From positions 1 to 64,000 of the forward strand of contig JAZASR010000004.1 in the NCBI GenBank assembly GCA_036343175.1: a stretch of 64,000 bases of DNA, written 5' to 3'. The notes beneath the pieces are model-generated. The model had not been told where the DNA came from. It worked only from the letters and a program-made list of their open reading frames with translations, and made no database searches. Shown piece by piece: positions 59,493 to 64,000 of the stretch. A program made the translations under genes and the position numbers. This stretch comes from JAEEJA01 sp036343175. Lineage in GTDB: Bacteria > Bacillota > Clostridia > Lachnospirales > Lachnospiraceae. The first letter of the stretch is position 1; the number at the start of each line of letters is the position of its first letter.

Positions 59493-59765
59493 TTAATTAA
59501 TGTTTTTTTCGTATCCCAGATGCATTTTCCATACATTAATATATTCATCCACATAAGAATGCATCATAATCATAATTCTCATTAAGTCTTTTTCAGGAAT
59601 ACGGCCTTTATTGTGAGCTACCTGAAATGTCTTATCCTTTTTTATCCAAACTTTAGTATCATTCGGTAAAGGATCACCTTTAGTAATATGAAAATGAACT
59701 GGTTCATCACTCTCATTTGCCCAAAAATATACTTTGTATCCACTCGAGCAAAGAAAGATTGGCAT
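59493..59765 (-). CDS. DUF4160 family small protein
   Basis: A 90 aa protein starting MPIFLCSSGYKVYFWANES and containing EPVHFHITKGDP, the histidine motif of DUF4160. Members are usually beside a DUF2442-type gene and have been suggested as toxin-antitoxin-like pairs, without proof that I can cite. ATG 59765 overlaps the upstream stop by one base (TGATG), so the two are coupled. The region is more AT-rich than its neighbours. Confidence 0.72.
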   Translation of the reverse strand: MPIFLCSSGYKVYFWANESDEPVHFHITKGDPLPNDTKVWIKKDKTFQVAHNKGRIPEKDLMRIMIMMHSYVDEYINVWKMHLGYEKNIN

Positions 59766-59998
59766 CAAGCCAACTCCATACTATCCATTTCTCTAAGCAG
59801 CTCGATAGAAGGATATATTTTATGAAAATAAGCTATGAAATAATTTACCTTATCATTGTCGAAATTGCTAAACAGAACCTGTCCGTCATTTTCAATCAGA
59901 ATAGAGTCTGCTGTTTTCATATCTTCAAAGCAGACATTATCGGATAAATAAGTAATCCTTATCCCATCTTTTTCACAAAACTCTTTTCTCAAAGCCAC
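59765..59998 (-). CDS. small partner of the DUF4160 protein
   Basis: A 77 aa acidic protein (ALRKEFCEKDGIRITYLSDN at the start, IYPSIELLREMDSMELA at the end). I do not recognise a named domain; the usual partner, DUF2442, is not obvious. It precedes and overlaps the DUF4160 gene by one base. The pair stands alone between the sigma operon and pgi, with no promoter I can point to. Confidence 0.6.
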   Translation of the reverse strand: MALRKEFCEKDGIRITYLSDNVCFEDMKTADSILIENDGQVLFSNFDNDKVNYFIAYFHKIYPSIELLREMDSMELA

Positions 59999-60029
59999 CG
60001 CCTCTTTTCAACTAATGAGACTTTTATCA

Positions 60030-61379
60030 TCAGATACGCTTCATAAGGGCTTCTCTCTGCTCTTCGTAGCCTGGCTTTCCAAGAAGCGCAAACATGTTCT
60101 TCTTGTAGCTCTCAACGCCCGGCTGATTGAATGGATTAACACCAAGTATATAGCCTGAAACACCGCATGCGAACTCGAAGAAATAGAAAAGCTGTCCTAA
60201 GAAGAATTCATTTTGCTCAGGCATCTTTACTACGAGGTTAGGAACCTGGCCGTCGGTATGAGCAAGGATAGTACCCTTCATAGCTGAATGATTGATGAAG
60301 TCCATATTCCTGCCTGCAAGATAGTTAAGACCATCAAGGTCTGTATCCTCTTTCTGAACCTCGATCGTATATCTTGGCTTCTCGATATCAACGACTGTCT
60401 CGAACATAAGGCGGCTGCCCTGCTGTATGAACTGGCCCATGCTGTGGAGGTCTGTTGTGAAGTCGCAGGCTGCCGGGAATATACCCTTATTGTCCTTGCC
60501 TTCTGACTCTCCGTAGAGCTGCTTCCACCACTCAGCAACATAATGGAACTGCGGCTCATAGTTGGCAAGTATCTCGACTGACTTGCCCTTTCTGAGAAGT
60601 ATGTTTCTTATGGCTGCATACTTCATTGCATCATTATCTTCAAATTTGTCATTAAGGCAGTGCTCACGCATCGAAGCTGCGCCTTCCATGAGCTTTGTGA
60701 TATCCGCACCTGAAACTGCGATCGGAAGAAGGCCGACTGCTGTGAGTACAGAATAACGTCCTCCCACATCATCAGGAACTACGAATGTTTCATAACCCTC
60801 TGAGTTGGAAAGAGTCTTTAAAGCGCCCTTCTCCTTATCGGTAGTGGCAAATATCCTCTCTGCAGCGCCCTGCTTGCCATACTTCTTCTCAAGCTTCTCC
60901 TTGAAGATCCTGAAAGCAACAGAAGGCTCTGTTGTCGTACCTGACTTTGATATAACGTTTACTGAGAAGTCACGGTCGCCAACTACCTCAAGAAGCTGGT
61001 AGAGATATGTACCGCTCAAGCTGTTGCCGCAATAGTAGATCTCCGGACCATTTCTGAGCTCCTTTGATGCACTGTTTGCAAATGCATTGCCGATGAACTC
61101 GATAGCTGCTCTCGCTCCAAGATAAGAACCGCCGATACCTATGACGATAAGTACTTCAGAATTGCTTCTGATCTTCTCTGCCGCCTTCTGGATACGTGCG
61201 AACTCTTCCCTGTCATAATCAACCGGAAGGTCGATCCATCCCAGAAAGTCATTGCCGAGTCCTGTCTTATTGAGCAGAACGTCCTTTGCGTTCTCAGCTA
61301 TAGAAGACATAGCTCCGACCTCATCATCAGATATGACGTTCTTTGCGTAAGAATAGTCAAATGTTACCTTGTCTGACAT
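60030..61379 (-). CDS. pgi: glucose-6-phosphate isomerase
   Basis: Glycolytic interconversion of glucose-6-P and fructose-6-P. The 449 aa protein is the shorter Firmicute type with VIGIGGSYLGARAAIEFI, VISKSGTTTEPSVAFR, GGRYSVLTAVGLLP and the C-terminal GVNPFNQPGVESYK with the catalytic residues. GGAGAGGAGATTATTTAAC precedes ATG 61379. Upstream on the minus strand lies a perfect TATAAT with a weak -35, and the dyad TTAGCA-CGAA-TGCTAA (61443-61458) beside it, a possible operator. Confidence 0.97.
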   Translation of the reverse strand: MSDKVTFDYSYAKNVISDDEVGAMSSIAENAKDVLLNKTGLGNDFLGWIDLPVDYDREEFARIQKAAEKIRSNSEVLIVIGIGGSYLGARAAIEFIGNAFANSASKELRNGPEIYYCGNSLSGTYLYQLLEVVGDRDFSVNVISKSGTTTEPSVAFRIFKEKLEKKYGKQGAAERIFATTDKEKGALKTLSNSEGYETFVVPDDVGGRYSVLTAVGLLPIAVSGADITKLMEGAASMREHCLNDKFEDNDAMKYAAIRNILLRKGKSVEILANYEPQFHYVAEWWKQLYGESEGKDNKGIFPAACDFTTDLHSMGQFIQQGSRLMFETVVDIEKPRYTIEVQKEDTDLDGLNYLAGRNMDFINHSAMKGTILAHTDGQVPNLVVKMPEQNEFFLGQLFYFFEFACGVSGYILGVNPFNQPGVESYKKNMFALLGKPGYEEQREALMKRI

Positions 61380-61520
61380 GTTAAATAATCTCCTCTCCTG
61401 CTGTGGCCTGATAATAACGCCACAAACCTAATCACATTATATTTTAGCACGAATGCTAATGAATTCAAGTATTACATTTTCATATAATAATTCATTATTT
61501 CATTTTCATATTATTATCCA

Positions 61521-62729
61521 TTATTTCATATTCATATCACTGTTCAGGAGACCGGCGATGCTTTCAAGGATATCCACAGCAGCCTGGTCCTTCGACTCAA
61601 GAGGCAGCTCTTTAATATTCTCTTTTGTGATCAGTGTAATGACGTTTGTGTCAGTACCGAATCCGGCACCCGCTGTACGCAGGCTGTTAGCGGCGATCAT
61701 ATCGAGATGCTTTGATAAAAGCTTTTTTGTGGAATTTTCAATAAGATCTTCTGTCTCCATTGAAAATCCGCAAAGGAACTGACCATTTTTCCTCTCGCCA
61801 AGAGTCTTTAATATATCTTTAGTGCGTTTCATGGAAAGCGACAGGCCGCCATCATTCTTCTTGATCTTATGATCTGCCTTCTCCGCAGGTGTATAATCAG
61901 CCACAGCAGCTGACATGATGACTATGTCAGTGCTCTCAAAATTATCTGTAACAGCTTTGTACATATCCTCAGCACTTATTACATTAATCGTCTTAACATA
62001 ATCGGGCTCAGACAGGTTCACAGGTCCGCTTACCAATGTGACATCCGCCCCCATCCCGGCTGCTGCTTTAGCAATGGCATATCCCATCTTTCCTGTAGAG
62101 TGGTTGCTGATAAAGCGCACCGGATCGATATCTTCACGGGTAGGACCGGCGCTTATGAGTACATTTTTACCTGCCAGGCATTTTTTAAATCCCACTTTAT
62201 GGTCAAGGGCCGCAAATAAAGTCTCAGGCTCAGGCATTTTCCCTTTTCCCGTATCTCCGCAGGCAAGATGTCCTTCAGCCGGCTGAAGTATCTCATAGCC
62301 ATATCCTTCAAGCCTATGGAGATTCTCCTGAACTATGGGATTCTCATACATATTGGTATTCATGGCAGGGCTTATTATGACAGGGCACTTCATGGCCATG
62401 ACCGTTGTGGACAGCATGTCATCTGCGATACCATTTGCGATCTTTCCTATGATATCCGCGCTCGCGGGAGCTATTAAGCAAACATCAGCTTTCTTTGCCA
62501 ATGAGATATGCTTCACATCGAACTCAAAATCGCGGTCGAATGTATCTACGATACATTTGTGCTTTGTAAGAGTCTCGAATGTCATGGGGGTTATGAATCT
62601 TGCGGCATTTTCCGTCTCTATAACATCTACCTCAGCGCCTGCTTTGACCAGCATGCTGGCGAGATCTGCGATCTTATAGGCTGCTATGCTGCCGGTGACT
62701 CCGAGTACTACATTCTTTCCTTTAAGCAT
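61521..62729 (-). CDS. coaBC: bifunctional phosphopantothenoylcysteine decarboxylase/synthetase
   Basis: Coenzyme A synthesis: CoaB joins cysteine to phosphopantothenate (CTP), CoaC decarboxylates it (FMN). The 402 aa fusion has CoaC residues VTGSIAAYKIADLAS, the conserved KHISLAKKADVCLIAPASAD and PAMNTNMYENP (1-180), then CoaB with ISAGPTREDIDPVRFISNHSTGKMG and SAAVADYTP. AAGGAGCTTATCC precedes the ATG. It lies 33 nt after panD and forms panC-panD-coaBC. An AT-rich stretch with repeated CATTATTTCAT follows the stop, but no terminator is clear. Confidence 0.96.
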   Translation of the reverse strand: MLKGKNVVLGVTGSIAAYKIADLASMLVKAGAEVDVIETENAARFITPMTFETLTKHKCIVDTFDRDFEFDVKHISLAKKADVCLIAPASADIIGKIANGIADDMLSTTVMAMKCPVIISPAMNTNMYENPIVQENLHRLEGYGYEILQPAEGHLACGDTGKGKMPEPETLFAALDHKVGFKKCLAGKNVLISAGPTREDIDPVRFISNHSTGKMGYAIAKAAAGMGADVTLVSGPVNLSEPDYVKTINVISAEDMYKAVTDNFESTDIVIMSAAVADYTPAEKADHKIKKNDGGLSLSMKRTKDILKTLGERKNGQFLCGFSMETEDLIENSTKKLLSKHLDMIAANSLRTAGAGFGTDTNVITLITKENIKELPLESKDQAAVDILESIAGLLNSDMNMK

Positions 62730-62762
62730 GGATAAGCTCCTTATACTGTGATCCTTTTGTTT

Positions 62763-63152
62763 TCACTGGTCTTCAAGTCTTCCGTACTTCTCGTATCTTG
62801 AAAGGCGGACCGGCTTATTCTTATCATCGACAAATACAACTGTCGGCCTGTGATCAGATGCTTCTTCTGCATCGAGCTCACAGTAGCACATGATGATAAT
62901 ATGGTCGCCTACCTGTGCACAGCGGGCCGCAGCGCCATTAAGGCATATCATGCCGCTTCCTGCCTCTCCTGCGATAGTATAGGTCTCAAATCTCTGACCA
63001 TTTTCAACGTCAACTATCTGGACTTTTTCATATTCGAGAATCCCGGCCTTCTCCATAAGCTCTGAATCTATGGTGATGCTTCCTACATAGTCCAGAGCTG
63101 CCTCTGTGACGACTGCGCGGTGGATCTTTCCCTTAAGCATTGTAAGCTGCAT
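62763..63152 (-). CDS. panD: aspartate 1-decarboxylase
   Basis: Makes beta-alanine for pantothenate with a self-made pyruvoyl cofactor. The 129 aa proenzyme has the self-cleavage site Gly24-Ser25 in DYVGSITIDSELM, Arg and His near the N-terminus (KIHRAVVT), and the C-terminal INGAA-like LNGAAARCAQVGD. AAGGAGCAGATC precedes the ATG. It sits between panC and coaBC, so pantothenate and the next steps toward CoA are made from one operon. Confidence 0.96.
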   Translation of the reverse strand: MQLTMLKGKIHRAVVTEAALDYVGSITIDSELMEKAGILEYEKVQIVDVENGQRFETYTIAGEAGSGMICLNGAAARCAQVGDHIIIMCYCELDAEEASDHRPTVVFVDDKNKPVRLSRYEKYGRLEDQ

Positions 63153-63258
63153 GATCTGCTCCTTCCCTGCTTAAACTTAATACACTTCGCAGGACATATA
63201 TGTCCTGTGAGGTAATTTTGCATTTTTCTTTCTTCAAATGATCATATCATTTACAGGA

Positions 63259-64000
63259 TCAGTTAAGTCCGCCTGTGATAAAGTTATCGATAAGTCTGGT
63301 CTTTCCGATATATACGGCGATGGCGCAAAGTACGTCTCCGTCGAAGTTTTCTACCGGCATAAGCATTGGCCAGCTTACTGTCTCTACGTAGTCTATCTTT
63401 GCCATCGGCTCCTTGCCGAGCTCATCTGTAATGATCTTCTTAATGACCGCTGCTTTACGCTCTCCTGCGTCATATGCCGCCCTTCCTGCCTTAAGTGAAC
63501 GCGAAAGTACAAGGGCTGCCTTTCTCTCCTCCGGTGAAAGATATGTATTTCTTGAGCTCTTTGCCAGGCCATCCTCCTCACGAATGATAGGGCAGCCTAC
63601 TATCCTGATATTGAAATTAAGGTCCTCTGTGAAGTGACGGACCACTGCAAGCTGCTGTGCATCCTTCTGACCGAAATAAGCCCTGTCAGGATCAACGATA
63701 TTGAAGAGCTTTGTAAGTACTGTACATACGCCGCGGAAGTGGACAGGCCTTGTCTTTCCGCAAAGACCCTTTGTGAGAGTATTCATATCCACAAATGATG
63801 AAAATGTATCCGTATACATCTCTGATGGTTCCGGGTGGAATATAAGATCTGCGCCTGCGCTCTCAACTAATGCGGTGTCACGCTCCATGTCTCTTGGATA
63901 TGTCGCAAGATCTTCCTTTGGACCGAACTGCATAGGGTTTACGAAATCGCTTACAACTACCCTGTCATTCTCCTTAACTGCACGGACTATAAGGCTCTTG
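63259..64000 (-). CDS. panC: pantothenate synthetase (5' end beyond the window)
   Basis: ATP-dependent ligation of pantoate and beta-alanine. Only the C-terminal 247 residues or so are in view; the frame stays open past ATG 63933 to the window edge, giving KSLIVRAVKENDRVVVSDF and then VNPMQFGPKEDLATYPRD, which is internal PanC sequence, so the start lies outside. Other motifs: GLCGKTRPVHFRGVCTVL, DRAYFGQKDAQQL and REEDGLAKSSRNTYL. It is the first visible gene of panC-panD-coaBC; panB may lie further upstream. Confidence 0.96.
   Translation of the reverse strand, partial: KSLIVRAVKENDRVVVSDFVNPMQFGPKEDLATYPRDMERDTALVESAGADLIFHPEPSEMYTDTFSSFVDMNTLTKGLCGKTRPVHFRGVCTVLTKLFNIVDPDRAYFGQKDAQQLAVVRHFTEDLNFNIRIVGCPIIREEDGLAKSSRNTYLSPEERKAALVLSRSLKAGRAAYDAGERKAAVIKKIITDELGKEPMAKIDYVETVSWPMLMPVENFDGDVLCAIAVYIGKTRLIDNFITGGLN

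Overview
This 64 kb window reads as the chromosome of an anaerobic Firmicute of the class Clostridia, most likely Lachnospiraceae. The reasons are the gdpP-rplI-dnaB operon order, RqcP (YabO) next to HU, MecA, the Sua5 / LMW-PTP / RpiB order known from Firmicutes, type-2 GalT, pyruvate phosphate dikinase, an assimilatory AprAB-type APS reductase, strong AGGAGG ribosome binding sites and near-consensus sigma-A promoters with 17 bp spacers. No phage, complete insertion sequence, CRISPR array or rRNA operon is visible. The window is mostly housekeeping, with a few odd fusions, decayed domains and repeat-rich intergenic stretches.

Layout. 1-4.5 kb: a decayed tRNA-Pro copy, an intact tRNA-Pro, ppdK and a VanZ-like membrane protein. 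4.7-7.9 kb: a large secreted fibronectin type III protein. 8-16.3 kb: cysK, a MYG1-family gene, NADP isocitrate dehydrogenase, a small protein with two FliM-N-like motifs, an OGG1-type glycosylase, a FliD-like protein and ilvE. 16.5-20.4 kb: GH18 hydrolase, Sua5, and a fused pseudo-phosphatase/RpiB. 20.4-27.1 kb: an unexplained intergenic block, mecA, rqcP, hup, a ppGpp-hydrolase-like HD protein, a SprA-like metalloprotein, glf, an acetyltransferase and mrp. 27.2-31.5 kb: gdpP-rplI-dnaB and tRNA-Thr, followed by a 200 bp foldback element.

31.9-47.1 kb is the functional core. Two head-to-tail operons appear to carry sulfate to homocysteine. metY-hcyS-hcyF-hcyD-(sulfite reductase)-tusA-aprA-aprB-cysD-cysN would activate sulfate (CysDN), reduce APS to sulfite (AprAB), reduce sulfite to sulfide (siroheme sulfite reductase), load sulfur onto a ubiquitin-like carrier (HcyS, adenylated by HcyF, C-terminus trimmed by the JAMM protease HcyD) and deliver it to O-acetylhomoserine (MetY). 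The downstream operon hemA-met8-hemC-cobA/hemD-hemB makes uroporphyrinogen III and precorrin-2, and so the siroheme the sulfite reductase needs. cysK and metY share a similar dyad at the same place in their promoters. hemC has no ATG, GTG or TTG at its expected start and seems to begin at ATT.

47.2-64 kb: a structured intergenic segment, galT and galK with a divergent LacI-type regulator whose probable operators sit in the galK promoter, rdgB, a phosphodiesterase, a cell-wall amidase, a fused FeoA-FeoB behind a Fur box, a PrsW / ECF sigma / RsiV-like anti-sigma module with three 34 bp leader repeats, a small DUF4160 gene pair, pgi, and panC (cut by the window end)-panD-coaBC for coenzyme A.
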